Assembly (NCBI GenBank): GCA_964030475.1
Contig: CAXIPT010000001.1
Span: 22,722,776 to 22,786,775 of the forward strand
Source: Tethya wilhelma
Taxonomy: Eukaryota > Porifera > Demospongiae > Tethyida > Tethyidae
DNA length: 64,000 nt
Reading direction: 5' to 3'
Part shown: in pieces, positions 10,866-22,641 of the stretch
Numbering within the stretch: position 1 is the stretch's first letter
Layout: each line of letters begins with the position of its first letter
Position numbers and translations under genes: made by a program
Notes under the pieces: model-generated
Database searches by the model: none
What the model was told of the DNA's origin: nothing
What the model saw: the letters and a program-made list of their open reading frames with translations, nothing else

Positions 10866-12221
10866 AAAAACAAACTTGCAGTTACCGACAAAACACACCA
10901 GTGATCTCAGAAAAAAGCTGCTATAGTAGCTAGCAAACTTATATATAGGTCATGAACACTCAGTGATGATCATGACACGGGGAGTAGTTGACTCCCACAG
11001 ATACCGGCTCTATTCTACATGCACGGTATAGATTTGACACAGTATGACCTACCTCATCGTGATTCAAACTTGTTCACCCATGAATAACTCCACAGAGGCA
11101 GTGAGTGACAGTGTCCATGAACGTACGTAGCTAAGCCTAGAGGCGTCTTCAGTCCAAGGCTCTGATTTTTGAATCAAGTCCGCCAAAATTGTGGTTTGTG
11201 CTAATGCGCATGCGCAATTAATGAACTGACTACATTACAGAGTTTTACTCTGGATAGCTGATATAGCTCGATTGACTGTTTAACGCTAGCTTGACAATGT
11301 ACTGTATGTGTATAGATGGTATACAGTCTAGATTTACATATACTTGTAGTGCTGTCCTCACTAATTTAATCACCTTTCTCAGTATGTTCAGAATTCTTCG
11401 AAGTGTCGATAGTAAGTCTTTGACTCTTACAAGAACCAGCCCCGCCCTTCTCTTAGCTGAGGTGTTACAGCAGCTACCTGAACTTGAAGTTATAGCACGG
11501 TTGGATTTAGACGTACAAATGGGAGTTATAAAGTCTCCACATAAACGGTAAAGCCGTGTTCATCTAGCCTATAAGATGGGGAGACGCTGTTCGCCGTTCT
11601 GCACAGCAGCTAAGACGGCTGTACCGTATACGCATTTGTATGATATCATAATTATATTCATTCCACATAATGATATTTATGCATATCAACGGATATCCGT
11701 TTAGGTCCGAGTCCGTGAAAGTCCGTTCTGCACTCCGTTGGTTGACAAAAACGGCAATCTCCTTCTCTCTGTTTAACCGTGTAGTTTTTCCTGTGTGGGG
11801 TGTTTTAGTTACACAGCAAACATGTTTCAATCATACCAAACACCAAATAGCTGGTAATTGTTACACTCTATACCCACACCCCTCATATACTCGTGTAACA
11901 CACCCCGCTCAATAGGGTGTTCAGGAACAGAGGTATTTGCCTCCCTGAAGATTTCTGTTAGTATGTATATAGCGCTTCACCCAAAGCTATAACGAGAAAA
12001 GTTGTATGTTATTGACAGAGAACTTTGGTGTATTGCCAAGCCGCTAAAATTCATTATGTTGTATACACATGCCTGTATACATAGTGATTTAACACACTTG
12101 AGTGCTGATAATTTTTCAAAATTGATGAATTTAGCATATTCCAGGGCTCAATCAGTGGATTTAGCACATTATTGTGCAAAATTGCAATTAATTATGTATG
12201 CAACCAGACTTTATCATTTAC
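10866..12221. other. no gene recognised
   Basis: Non-coding sequence. The 11291-11551 and 11670-11915 ORFs show no motif or splice support. Confidence 0.4.
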
Positions 12222-12911
12222 AAGGAGTGGGGCTCGCTTCGCTCGCCCACTCCTTGTTTGTGTATGTTTATACGATCAGTTACTATAACTCAAACAATAG
12301 TAAGATAAATTGATGAGCAAAGCTATGATAATTGTGTACAATAAATATTCTTCAATGGTCAGTTGGCTAACAACCTTTGCAGTTGAAGTAACACACAACA
12401 ATCACATCAATACTGGCATAAGCAATTGGAAACTCAAAGGGAAGCAATGCTGCATGTGTATATGCACTGCTTTGTGCCAGTGCTCTGGCTTAGTGCTACT
12501 TTGCTTTGGCCAGCTCAGCAATTTACCTCACAACGTGACGTCACAGACGACCCTTTTCCGACTTCCGCCATTTATGCAATCAGCTGGCAAAGAAACTTGT
12601 TATCTGGCTAGCTGTGTTTCGTGTACAGCGACAGAGAAGCAGACTCCTAGAAGCGAAAGTTCTCCCCTCGCTACGCTTCTTTTGTGAAAGATTGGCTTCT
12701 CTCAGTTCACGCTTGTTCGTCGGATCCAGACGCCACTGGTATGCCTTGTCAGCGATCTCAAAAAAAGTTAGCCATACTTGTAGCGCCTGCCATTCTATCC
12801 TAGCTATCTAAGCTAGTTCTCTAGGCACACTTCATAGCTTGCATTTTTCAAAGTCCAAAGAAAAAGTAGCATTTTAGCTCGAGGTTGTATCACTTCCGGT
12901 GACCCTCCGTT

Positions 12912-12939
<28 letters not shown>
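12222..12939. repeat. 0.7-kb repeat, inverted partner at 34497-35222
   Basis: It begins ggagtggggctcgcttcgct, runs through gacgtcacagacgaccctttt and ends with cttccggtgaccctccgtta plus a CA microsatellite (about 12911-12939). The partner is the reverse complement with moderate divergence. ORFs in it (up to 125 codons) correspond to ORFs in the partner but carry stops and no motif. Likely a non-autonomous transposon. Confidence 0.75.
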
Positions 12940-12942
<3 letters not shown>

Positions 12943-13121
12943 CAAAACTTTGCTTATAATATGATATAGCACATGTTTGTGCTAAAACAGCACAGTGTCA
13001 CATAGCTTGGTCAATAATATAGTTTAACACACTTTGCCCTGATTTAGCACCCAGAAATCACACACCCCAATGATTTAGCACACTAAAGTGGTCAGAAATT
13101 GCACACCATTTTTTTCTGTGA

Positions 13122-14454
13122 GGGCTTACATGAAGACAATCTAATGAAGAGATTCTCCATAATTGATAAATTGCTGATAACTGGTGGTATACGAAAGAAA
13201 AGATGACAGTGAAGTGCTGACACATTCACACCACAATAGTACAGCAGCCAAGACAAACTCCTTCCTATATATGTGCAGGCTAAAAGTGACAGTTGGTGTG
13301 CCACTTGCAACTGCCAAATCAACTTGGTAGTAGACTACCTCTTGATCTTGTTGTATACATGCCCAACCTGTATAATAATATTAAGATTATAATTATTGTC
13401 TCAAATCAAAACAATTTTGTCAGTATATATAATAATTATATACCTTCTGCAATGTCAGCTTTAGAAGCTTTTCAACAAATGCTTTCCAAATCACTACAAG
13501 GACTTGTCATGAATATAGAGCGGGAGAAAGATAAAGTGAGAGAGAGAGGAGAAGATTCCATTGGAATCATAGTAGAAACATCAGCCTGAGGATGCACTTG
13601 GACAGTGGGATCAATTTAGCATCCTATTCCATTGGTTCAGAGACTGGCCTAGGCTGCCGCTGACTTTGTTATAATGTTTCTTCTTGTACAACAATTTTAG
13701 TTTACATCCCATCCTAAAAATTAGTTTAAGTACTGAAGTGTGTAAGCATGTATAAGTCTTGCTACAAGCTGTACTTTTAGAGCTCAAGTACTTTATCTAC
13801 CCAATCTTGTTGCTATGTGATTAAAAATCACTTAGTCTAAGTACTTGTAGTAAACACGCCGTTTAACTGAAAATAGACCTTTCTACGAATAACCCGGCCC
13901 CCAGCCTGTTCCACACAATAGAGCCTAATGCATCTAAAAGTGACAATATTACCAATAGTCAGAGAATAGTCTAGTCGTAGGAGGTACAGAAAAAGCGTGC
14001 ATGCATGGAGCTCTAGTATACCCTACACATTCAATGACAAAATTTTTGCATAGTCCTTTGTTGAATGCTCCACATTAGCCCATTCCATATTGCATCAAAA
14101 GTACTTACTACAATGATAATAATTACGACAATTGCTAGCTCATTTTAGTAGTTAGAGGTACAGAAAGAGTGAGAGTTCATAGACTCGCCACAAAACTTAG
14201 TACAATTCGGCCTAAAATGCAAACATAAGTGCACATTTGCACTTTATTATTCCTAGTGCCATTAAGTATAATTATTCTTATCTGCTTCCATGAACTTTCA
14301 CTGCAACAAAATTATATTGCTTCTCCTAGTTTCCTTCCGCTTCTTTTCTTGCTGAAAAGTTGCATACAAAGAACTCGCGAATTTTATGGCAGCTGTCACA
14401 TTGGAGTGAATGGGCGTTTCCAATCCCGGTCACGTAGCCTATATTATCTATGCT
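13122..14454 (-). mobile_element. truncated inverted copy of the P-type transposon
   Basis: The reverse complement matches 52182-53529: the terminus (tctatgct ending 14454), the 5' untranslated part, the first coding exon (antisense at about 13435-13700) and most of the second. The match breaks at 13122 inside exon 2, where unrelated sequence containing ttagcacac words adjoins. It is a dead 5' fragment. Confidence 0.85.
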
Positions 14455-15050
14455 AATGAGATTTAAAGTCTAGGGTTATTTCGAACTTGGTATCTCTTAC
14501 CCTACCAAGCCTGGCATCACCGTTTTTCTCCTTGCAGATTCTGCCTATCTTTCTGTTGGACGCTGCTGTCATAGATAATTTAATACACACCCGGGATTGG
14601 CAACTGAATAAATTAATATCATTAGCGCCTATGCTGCCATACATAAGGCTACGGCTGTCAAGAAAATTTCGGTCCGGGTGGACCAAAAATTGCAATAAAT
14701 TTGGTCCCCACTTAAAAATTGTGGTCCAGGAGGAAAGTTACCGTAAAGTAGCTTGCTAAAAGGTTGAACATCCATTCACTCGTATAAAATAATCTTGCTC
14801 AGGCTCTAGAAACAGTCTTTTTGCAGAGCTAGACTCGAAAAACTACTAGAGCCTGGCTGTACTATAGCTAACCCCACGAGCACGACCGGGCGCGGACCGT
14901 CCTAATTAATTAAATTACCTACGTAGGTACGTCATTGTGCGTGTATCAGTGAACTTTGAGCTATATTGTGAGACGATTGACTCAGCTGTAGTTGTCAGCA
15001 AAAGCAATGGTCACATGTAGTTAATTAAGCCAAGTACATGAGTGAAGATT
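14455..15050. other. transposon-derived non-coding stretch
   Basis: Segment 14462-14600 (agtctagggttatttcgaac, cgtttttctccttgcag) recurs in altered form at about 20160-20245. No gene recognised. Confidence 0.4.
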
Positions 15051-15212
15051 ATGTTTAAGGGTGCTGTTACTTCTGGGGTTATTGTGAACACCTATTTTGT
15101 CTCCAAGCCTGCTTCTAACTACTTGTACTTTTATGCTACGGCTAAAGCTGATGTCAAGATATCTGGTTCTTGTGAAACTCAAGTGTTTCAATTTAGAGAC
15201 TTATTGTTGTAA
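15051..15212 (+). CDS. unrecognised 53-codon ORF
   Basis: ATG-initiated frame beginning MFKGAVTSGVIVNTYFV and ending QVFQFRDLLL before TAA 15210-15212. Codon usage looks coding and there are no interruptions, but I recognise no domain. It lies just upstream of retroelement integrase debris, so it may be a piece of the same element. Confidence 0.2.
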   Translation: MFKGAVTSGVIVNTYFVSKPASNYLYFYATAKADVKISGSCETQVFQFRDLLL

Positions 15213-15450
15213 TCTTATTTTGTTGTTTCTGTGTTCCCTTGTGTGTTATATTAATTGTCAAGTATTATGTTTTGTGTTTCGTTTTGTCCTATGCCCGTCC
15301 CCCTCTGCACCTCCTGTTGGTGTGTTTTATGACAATTACAATGACAATTACAATTGATCTAAGAAATCGCCACCAACCAAAATCAAGCATGGCTGTAGTA
15401 AAACGAGCCTCTCTGGAACCGAGGAGTCAGTTTGCTGTGGAAGAACAAAA

Positions 15451-16050
15451 ATGGACCCTGAAGAGGCTGTGATGAGAGAACTGCAACCGTTAGAAGAGGC
15501 TTTTGTGAAATCTGAGCGCCAATATCCTGAAGGTCCAATAGACAATAGAAAGTGAGTGATCCGAAAGAAAGCTGCAAAGTTTGAACTAAAGAATGAAGAG
15601 TTTTTTTTACAGAGTATCAAAAAAAGACAAAGTAAGACTTAGTGCATTCTGACTTCAGTTATGTGGCGTGCTACTGGACCTGCTGGCTGATTAGATCCAA
15701 TTATTTTTAGGACTCAAAGATGTCTTGTTGAGATACATTACAAATGGTGATGAAAGAAAGAAGATTCTCTCCAGCTGGCCATGTGCATGGATGCAACCTC
15801 AGGACACATGGGAGTTACAATTGGACCCTTACTCGAATCAAAGAATTTGTTGTGTGGAAAGGAATGGTGAAAGACGTACAAAATCTAGTATGTGTATGGG
15901 TGTTGTTTTGATAATAATAATTATTGAATATAATTATTATAGCATTCATGCTATTTTGTTTGTTTTTACTCATGTATTATAGCACTGCATGGCCATACAG
16001 ATCATATTTGACCCATCTTGGCATCACTGGATATGTACATGCTACCAGAA
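15451..16050 (+). pseudogene. retroelement integrase fragment (H2C2 zinc-binding region)
   Basis: From ATG 15451 the frame reads a stretch resembling the region before integrases (QYPEGPIDNRK, stop, VIRKKAAKFELKN), the stop being TGA where an Arg or Lys is expected. Further on, across frameshifts, a zinc-binding signature can be read at about 15750-15890: YITNGDERKKIL, then HMGVT, then TLTRIKEF and WKGMVKDVQNL. This pattern belongs to the H2C2 domain that precedes the catalytic core of Ty3/Gypsy-type and KRBA2-like integrases. The second Cys pair and the catalytic core are missing. A short, multiply frameshifted relic. Confidence 0.55.
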
Positions 16051-16151
16051 TGGAATCGTCAAGCTATTTGACTCATGTCTCAGTAGCAACCTAACAGCCT
16101 CTATTGAAAATCAACTGGTTATAATATATTCAAACATATTGTTATTGTTTA

Positions 16152-16235
16152 ATGCCTGAATCATTTGATTCCGGGATGATTTGTTGTGATACATGTAACA
16201 AATTAAAAGGTATCATTTCAAGTGTATCATAAATT
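16152..16235 (+). pseudogene. PHD-like zinc-finger relic of a transposon ORF
   Basis: The frame reads LMPESFDSGMICCDTCNKL before decaying. The same segment, better preserved, forms the C-terminal zinc finger of the minus-strand transposase at 20931-21070 (MPESFDSKMISCDACHKI). It is a fragment of a second copy of such an element or of the integrase relic just upstream. Confidence 0.5.
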
Positions 16236-16479
16236 ATGCAGCATTAAATGAAAATTTAATCGTAAAGTATGGCATTGCAATTGTTGTGCTCAGCAATAAT
16301 TATTTAATTTATTTTTGTCAATACAAATTACTTACTTAATTTACTTTTGTCGAAAAAATATTATTTTATTACATCTCAACTGATTATCAAGTTTGTATGT
16401 ATTGCTGTTGAGGAAACAATGCTGCTACTGTGCTGCAATAATTGAAACCGGGTAGAAAGAACTATACTTTTTTAACAAA

Positions 16480-16770
16480 ATGACCCCTAATATTATGGGT
16501 CTTTTTTATGTAAATGACCCCTAACATTATGGGTCTCTCTTATGAATCTTTGATCCCTAATATTATGGGTCTTTCTTATGTAAGATGACCCCTAATAATT
16601 ATTATGGGTCTTTCTTATGTAAAGAGTTCCCTATTATTATGGGTCTTTCTTATGTACAATTAATAAATTTAACTAAGGATTGTCCTCTTACTCCACCCAT
16701 GTACATAAGATGGACCCATAATAAGAAGACTGTGTTATAATGGGACTGTCTTATGTATATCACATTGTAT
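16480..16770. repeat. minisatellite (ATTATGGGTCTTTCTTATGT) with inverted copies
   Basis: Five imperfect units of about 38-45 bp between 16480 and 16655 contain attatgggtctttcttatgt and gacccctaat. Two inverted partial units follow (acataagatggacccataat at about 16703 and a weaker one near 16740), so the array can fold on itself. Confidence 0.85.
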
Positions 16771-16864
16771 GAAAGGGGCTTACTCGTCAATGATTCATGG
16801 CCAAAAAAACAGTCTTAATAATTTCTATTAGGGCTAAGTGAGATTCACTCGGGCTGAACGCCAA

Positions 16865-16905
16865 AGCTAGGGCTAGGGCTAGGGCTAGGGCAAGGGCAAG
16901 GACTA
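16865..16905. repeat. short TAGGGC hexamer array
   Basis: Several tandem gggcta units, then gggcaa units. This is a one-base variant of the TTAGGG animal telomere unit. The array is short and interstitial. Confidence 0.8.
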
Positions 16906-16984
16906 GGCCTATGCACTCCTTGATGGCGTAGCCAACCTGCCCCTGCCTCCTTCTCATAGCCCTACCTCCAAGGTTACCAATTCT

Positions 16985-17541
16985 CCATGTCATGTTATTG
17001 TACCTAATGATGAGAATCTCGCTTTATCTGCTGCTGAGACTTTGTCACTGTCTAATGAAGCTGAGCTGGATCATGGTCATACTACTAGTCAGAGGGTCTC
17101 TGTGGAGTTTGGTGATTTTGATACCATCAAAGCTGTTAAAGATGACCTAGATAATATTGATCTTTCTGGTACCAAGGACGTTTTTTATTATGCTGATGAT
17201 GATGACTCCACTGGCATCTGTGTCCAACAAGCTGATGGTGGTCTATAGTCTGGTCTCCTGTTAAGATTACCAGCAAAGTGATTTGTCCAGCTTCTCCAGG
17301 TCCCACTACTGGTCAGATATGTCAAGATGACCTAGTATCTGCTGTTTTTGAAGTCAAGGATAACAAGCCTGGCTTTGTTGTAGACACTCGTAGTAGTGAT
17401 CGTTCCTACTGGCTGCTTATAGCCAGTAGAACTCGTTCTCGGCAGCTGCTGCATAATGTTAGCCTGAATGAATCTAACTTTTATGTGTTTGTGTTTGTAT
17501 ATTCCCCTTACCCTCTTGTGCCTATTGTGGCATGTCTATGA
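16985..17541 (+). CDS. unrecognised ORF pair, probably one frameshifted coding unit
   Basis: Frame 1 (17042-17248) includes SVEFGDFDTIKAVKDDLDNI and a run of Asp. A stop and a one-base shift lead to a second frame (17278-17541) with KVICPASPGPTTGQICQDDL and KPGFVVDTRSSDRSYWLL. Composition and lack of low complexity suggest real coding ancestry. I do not recognise the family. Nearby integrase debris makes a transposon origin plausible. Confidence 0.25.
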
Positions 17542-17685
17542 AATAATAATAATAAGGGTATGACTCAGGTTAGGGCTAAGGAGTGTGTAGCAGTTTAAGT
17601 TATACTACCAATGAAATGTTTATTAATTTGTCAACAGCAAATGCACAGTAAGAGAGAGATGAATTGCACAGACAGAATAGTGATG

Positions 17686-17686
17686 N
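17686..17686. other. single N, probable scaffold join
   Basis: An isolated undetermined base in ordinary sequence. Confidence 0.6.
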
Positions 17687-18475
17687 TTTGAAATTTTTGC
17701 TACTTGTTCATTCACTTTTTTTCAACACTACAGTGTAACTGAGACTGTTAGAGACTGGTTAGTCCCTACAAAAAGCTTGAGTAGCAGCTATATGCATTGA
17801 AATGCTAGAGTAACTAATGCGCATGCGCGTTAAATGCCACGTGGCTAGATAATGAGTGACCTTTGAACTCTACCTACAAGAAGATTGCTACGTTGAAGTA
17901 CGTGAATTTATATGCTAAGTTTCAAAGCTTTCTAGTTTTTGTTTAGGCATATTTGTGATGAAAACGAGTATCAAGGAATGTAGTTCCCTTGAAAAGGGCT
18001 AACCTTGTGCTGTCAAAGTTGGCTCCACACTTTCTGGTTCTCTGGAAACCGTGTTCAAGTAAGTCAGTCAGTACGTACGTAAGTACGTTAGGAGAACAAA
18101 AGTGGCACTGTTGTGGCTTCCCACTAGCGCTCTCTACGAGTGTCCACTAAAGTTTCTGTGTGTTTCAGGCCATGCATGCAGTTGGTAATCTGTTGGGGAG
18201 AGACTTTGAGCAAGTTTGAGGGCTTAACTTTGTTTTGCTAGATTTTTATGGTGATAAACATTTTGTATTGGGTCTATGAGACATGTGGCCCATTCCTACT
18301 ATACGTACTACCGTACGTATGATATAATGTGCCATATTATACTCCCTTATGGTTTAATATTCCGTAGCAATGCTGTATGCATATTGCATGGTTTAAGGTC
18401 TGCTGTCTGCTACTACATACAGAGGTGTTGTGTACTACAATGAATGATGATAGTAATATTATTTGTGTTTAGGTA

Positions 18476-18685
18476 TCATGCCGCTGAGGTACTATCATCT
18501 TTGGGCTGCCATCTGTAAACTCCCCTGAAACTGACTGTGTCTTTGCCATACACGAGGAGTAATACTCTAACAGTTAATGATCTCTGTTCCAAGCTAATGA
18601 CATGTGGTGTCAGTACCTCATCCATGGCATGTAACTTCTCATCAACCACTGACTTTGTGTTTGCTTTGTGACAGAAAGTGCACAT
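18476..18685 (-). CDS. unrecognised ORF or exon
   Basis: The minus-strand frame reads MCTFCHKANTKSVVDEKL, then DEVLTPHVISLEQRSLTVRV and VSFRGVYRWQPKDDSTSAA with a stop at 18476. It has coding-like composition and no recognised domain. A chance frame cannot be excluded. Confidence 0.2.
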   Translation of the reverse strand: MCTFCHKANTKSVVDEKLHAMDEVLTPHVISLEQRSLTVRVLLLVYGKDTVSFRGVYRWQPKDDSTSAA

Positions 18686-18799
18686 TTGGCTGCCAACTCA
18701 TAACCAATCAAAAAAATGATTCTAAAACCACTGTTTTTAATCATGTCATTCCGAACTTGAAGTTCAATATCATTATGTGCATATACACACTGTGATGTG

Positions 18800-20614
18800 T
18801 TTTACCATGCTTGTATTTGAGATTTAACCTATAGTTTTACATGTTATTCATTTTGTTTAAAAGCAACACTGAATAAATAGAATGTACAGTGGAACATTTA
18901 TCACTTCCTGCAACAGCTAATTTGTGGTAAAAACACTTTGTCTCAATTAAGTACCACTGAGTTTGCACAGTATTACACAGCAGCTGCCAGCTGCTAAACG
19001 CGCGTGCTTTTTTTCAAAGGAAACCGGAAGTTCGTCGGAGTGGACGCGCTAATGATATTATCTATGCTGCTGTTAAACTGTTTCTGTTCCTTTCTCTCAA
19101 AGGATATGCTTAGCAACTGTCTAAGTTCCACAACCTCCAGCTATGCAGCCTCTGATTTCTCGATAGACTGTCTTGAAAACACGTGCATACTCTAAACTTA
19201 TGTACATGCGTGAGTAATGCAAGGTATATGGTACGGGTCGATCATTATGTTAGCTTACGTGAGCGTACAAGACCCAACGATGACAGACAGACAGACAGAC
19301 GCACCCCACGTACTACTCGCTATCTGGGGCTCGCCCTAATTACCAAGAAGTAAATTGGTGTCCTTTACCATGATAATACTAGTCAGATGGAAACATCTTG
19401 GGGCGAGCCTGAGCATACTAATCAGCATCAGCAGGGTTGCTAGCTGGCTTACGGAGAGTCGGGCCTAGTCTCCTAGGAATGAGACTGATGTAAGGCAAAA
19501 AAAAAAAAAAAACCCTGCTCCGCAAGCAAGTGTGTTCACTGATCTAGTTTGACATTTGTTGATCAATATTTACAAAGCAGGAACCAAATTGCAGAATTCC
19601 CTCTGTAGTTTTTCTATACGTCCACAGCTCATTTTATAGCAATTTCACAGCTCAGCCCCTGGCTCTTTCAGTGTCCTCGAGACCTGAGTGTCTTTTGCTT
19701 CAACTTCGAGATTCATTTCACAAAATTTTGATGCCACGCGATCCATTACGTGCAAATGGAAATACCTAAGTCTTCGTGCGCATGCGCACCGTAGGTATTT
19801 TAATTTTTTGAAGTTGTTCGCTCAATTTGAGTATCTTAGCTATTTCCGGTTTGGTCAACGGTGTGACGGTTGCTTCAATGTTTCCATGTTCCAATGGGGC
19901 TCGCTTAGGCTTGCCCCAACTAGAACAATCAAGGCATTGTGGGGCGAGCCTGAGCAAGCGTAACTTTTTGCAGGAATTGTACAGCAGTCAGTGTATGGAG
20001 AATATTTGTCAGAATGCAATTTATGGTATAGATCTGGCTGTCTGTGTCAGGTGTGAGTACAAAACTGACCGTGTTCAAATGACTGTGGTGTGAATGTCAG
20101 AAGTTAGCTTACACAAAGAATTGCTAGGTGATGCCAGGCTTCCTCAACATACAGTATCAGAGGGTAAGAGATACCAAGTTCGAAATAACCCTAGACTTTA
20201 CATCTCATTACCGTTTTTCTCCTTGCAGTTTCTGCCTGTGATGTAATCTGAACATTAATTTACGGTTTTCTAATTTAATGAATTTCTGATTTATCAGTTG
20301 TGACACAAACCTCCACGATGGAGCGTTGTGAATTTTGATGAAGAGTTGAATCTGATTTAATCTTATGAATGAGTTGAATTTACATGACTGAATTTCACGT
20401 TAGATATCTTACACTGCCTATCTTTCTGTTGGGCGCTGCTGTTAAACTGTTTCTGTGCCTTTCTCTGAGAAATTCTCTCATAAAATATGCTTAGCAACTG
20501 TCTAAGTCTCACAACCTCTAGCTATTAGCAGAACCATTTGTCAACTGCTCTGCTTTAGCTGCCTCTGATGCTCTGATTTCTCATCGACTGTCTCGAAACA
20601 CGTGCACATGTACT
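18800..20614. other. repeat fragments, no gene recognised
   Basis: Holds inverted or duplicated pieces of other blocks: 19050-19190 and 20440-20600 are related copies (tgctgttaaactgtttctgt), 19195-19345 is the inverse of 6840-7000, and 20160-20245 resembles 14462-14560. A poly-A run lies at 19498-19512. GGGGCGAGCC-type ends occur at about 19398 and 19940. Confidence 0.5.
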
Positions 20615-20930
20615 GGTACGATATAAAACACGGACCGGACCGGACTAACGGACCCGAATAACGGACTCAGTCCGTACATAAAATACGGACTGGCATGCGT
20701 TGTATAAAATACGGACCGGACTTTTCGTATATTAATAGTGCATGCAGCGCAGCTCATTCGAACAGTGTTTATTATAGTCGTCCTTTACCTACCAAATGCA
20801 ACGTGTATCATTAAGAGTTCAGCTTATTATGGTCCATTGATAAAGAACATTAACAAAAAATGATCAAAATATTATTATATATATGTAGACAGAAAAAAAA
20901 ACTTAATTGACTCATCACTACAAAACTCAA

Positions 20931-22305
20931 CTAACAACAATGAATGCAATACCACACAGAACGACCTCTCTTTACGTTAGCACATGTATTTGTAGTGATA
21001 CCATTAATTTTATGACAAGCATCACAACTGATCATTTTTGAGTCGAACGATTCTGGCATAATAATTATATTTTTATAACAATAACAGTACGTTTGAATGC
21101 ATAATCTCTTCTTTTGGTTAAACATCTCTCAATCGCATTGCAAATCACTCTTTCTTCATCTGTAACAATTGGAATTTTGCCAGATAGGAAGCTCTCAATC
21201 GCATTGCAAATCACTCTTTCTTCATCTGTAACAATTGGAATTTTGGATCCAACCTGCGACAGCTGAGGCAAACTTCATAAGCTTGTCATGAGGTGACTGG
21301 AACTTCCGTTCATGTAAAACAAAGCAAGCAGGAATGACAGGAGCACCAGCAAAGAGAGGATGCCTGAAGAGCAAAACTGAGACATAAAAATCTCCTAGCT
21401 GGAAGGTGGTATCATACGACAGCAGCTGGGGCAAGGAGGATGTTACTTGAAGCATTCTCTTTGCTTCGTCAAGAACGGCAGGTAGACCACACACACAAAC
21501 TAGATCAGGGTAAGTGACGATTTTTGAGATAAATCCGTTCAAATGGTAGGCAATTTCATGGAGATTAGAGGCCATCGTGTGTGAAACGAAATCTTTGCCT
21601 TTCAATAGCCTTGTGATTGGCAATTTGTCGGGTGCAACTTGGCTTTAAAACAACATCAAGTTGAGGGGGGTTTCCTGCACAGAAAGCTGCCTCTTGTAAG
21701 TTTGAGAGGGTGGCTCTGAGGGATCACTCGACTTTATCCTGCTAATAACTAAGGGACATAGTCTCACATGTGGTTGGCTACCTCTGGTGGCATTCTGGTG
21801 AGGAAAGTCCTCAGCAACAGATTCATCACCAAGATACTGCACCAGTGCATAGTCAGGATTGTCAATGAGGTAAAATGACAATATAATCTCTGAAACTCTT
21901 TGCGTTGTCCACTTTGCATGACAAGGTCAAAGTACAGCTTCTTCAAGACAGGCTTCTTACTGGGGATGGATTTGGATCCATTCTGGAACCATCTGTACTG
22001 ATCACATCTCCAGTCATCTATAAATAAATAAATTAGAGAACCAATTTTAAACAATCTAAGCATATTACATACAACTGATTTACAATACAATTCTAAATTA
22101 ACATCAGCCACGGTGACTGAATGCATTCTGAGCCTATTCTGTTTTCATGGTCCATGCACCAGAGAACAAAGTAATAATAGATCTATATTGCTTACTTCGT
22201 TTGTCAGGGCACTCTGCTTTGATACAGTACACTTCACCAGCCTTTGGCTTCACAGGTGGAAAAACGCCAGGTTTCTTCACTCCTCCCTTAACAGAGATTC
22301 CGCTT
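20931..22305 (-). pseudogene. MULE-type transposase with CG-1-like N-terminus and PHD-like C-terminus
   Basis: Exon 22305-22196 (GVKKPGVFPPVKPKAGEVYC) ends at a gtaagc donor. The next exon starts at 22017 after tttatttatag with matching phase. It reads DWRCDQYRWFQNG, KKPVLKKLYFDL and FQR, then FYLIDNPDYALVQYLGDE. This order resembles the CG-1 DNA-binding domain of CAMTA proteins (W, R..., FQRR..W.L..., LVHYLE). Next comes a DDE core of MULE type: LLSYDTTFQLGDFYVSVLLF with the first catalytic Asp, then HERKFQSPHDKL, then KIPIVTDEE. The C-terminus carries a PHD-like finger: MPESFDSKMISCDACHKI then VWYCIHCC. Lesions: frameshift near 21885, TAA at 21645-21647, frameshift near 21240, another before the finger, and a 66-bp duplication. 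Domain assignments are by eye. Confidence 0.6.
21126..21250. repeat. 66-bp in-frame tandem duplication inside the transposase
   Basis: ctctcaatcgcattgcaaat starts at 21126 and again at 21192, period 66 bp (22 codons). On the minus strand this doubles KIPIVTDEERVICNAIE, the segment expected to hold an acidic catalytic residue. The copies are almost identical, so the event is recent relative to the element. Confidence 0.9.
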
Positions 22306-22641
22306 CTACAATTATAGATATGGGTGATAGCCGATTAGTAAGCACTGCATGGACGAGAAAGCGACTCCATTGACTTCAGAAAAATAGCACTTACCATTTA
22401 GTAGCCGGCTTATAAATGCTCCAAGAAGAGCAGCTACTTTATTGTTCAAAGCTAAACTGAACCAATGAGATTATAGCAGGGTTCTAAGGTCAGTCCGTAT
22501 TGCCAGGAGTAGGTCCGTAAGTAGTCCGTACATTAGTCTGTATTTTATACATTTGATCCACAAAACACGGACCGGACGGAGCGGGTAGTACATTATAATA
22601 CGGTCCGTTAGTCCGGTCCAGTCCGTGTTTTATATCGTACC

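Larger units (their letters stand above)
20615..22641. mobile_element. DNA transposon with 40-bp terminal inverted repeats
   Basis: The left end ggtacgatataaaacacgg (20615) and the right end ccgtgttttatatcgtacc (to 22641) are inverted repeats. They continue as gactaacggacc on the left and ggtccgttagtc on the right. The 2.03-kb element contains the minus-strand transposase relic. A solo copy of the same terminus lies at 7002-7052. I could not see a clear target duplication at the edges. Confidence 0.8.

Noticed and set aside
16865..16905. Telomere or telomere-adjacent location
   Set aside because: The array is only a few units long, is a TAGGGC variant, and has ordinary sequence on both sides.
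21764..22126. Single 120-codon ORF taken as one protein
   Set aside because: Its last part is out of frame with the transposase. The frameshift near 21885 explains why it continues in a meaningless frame.
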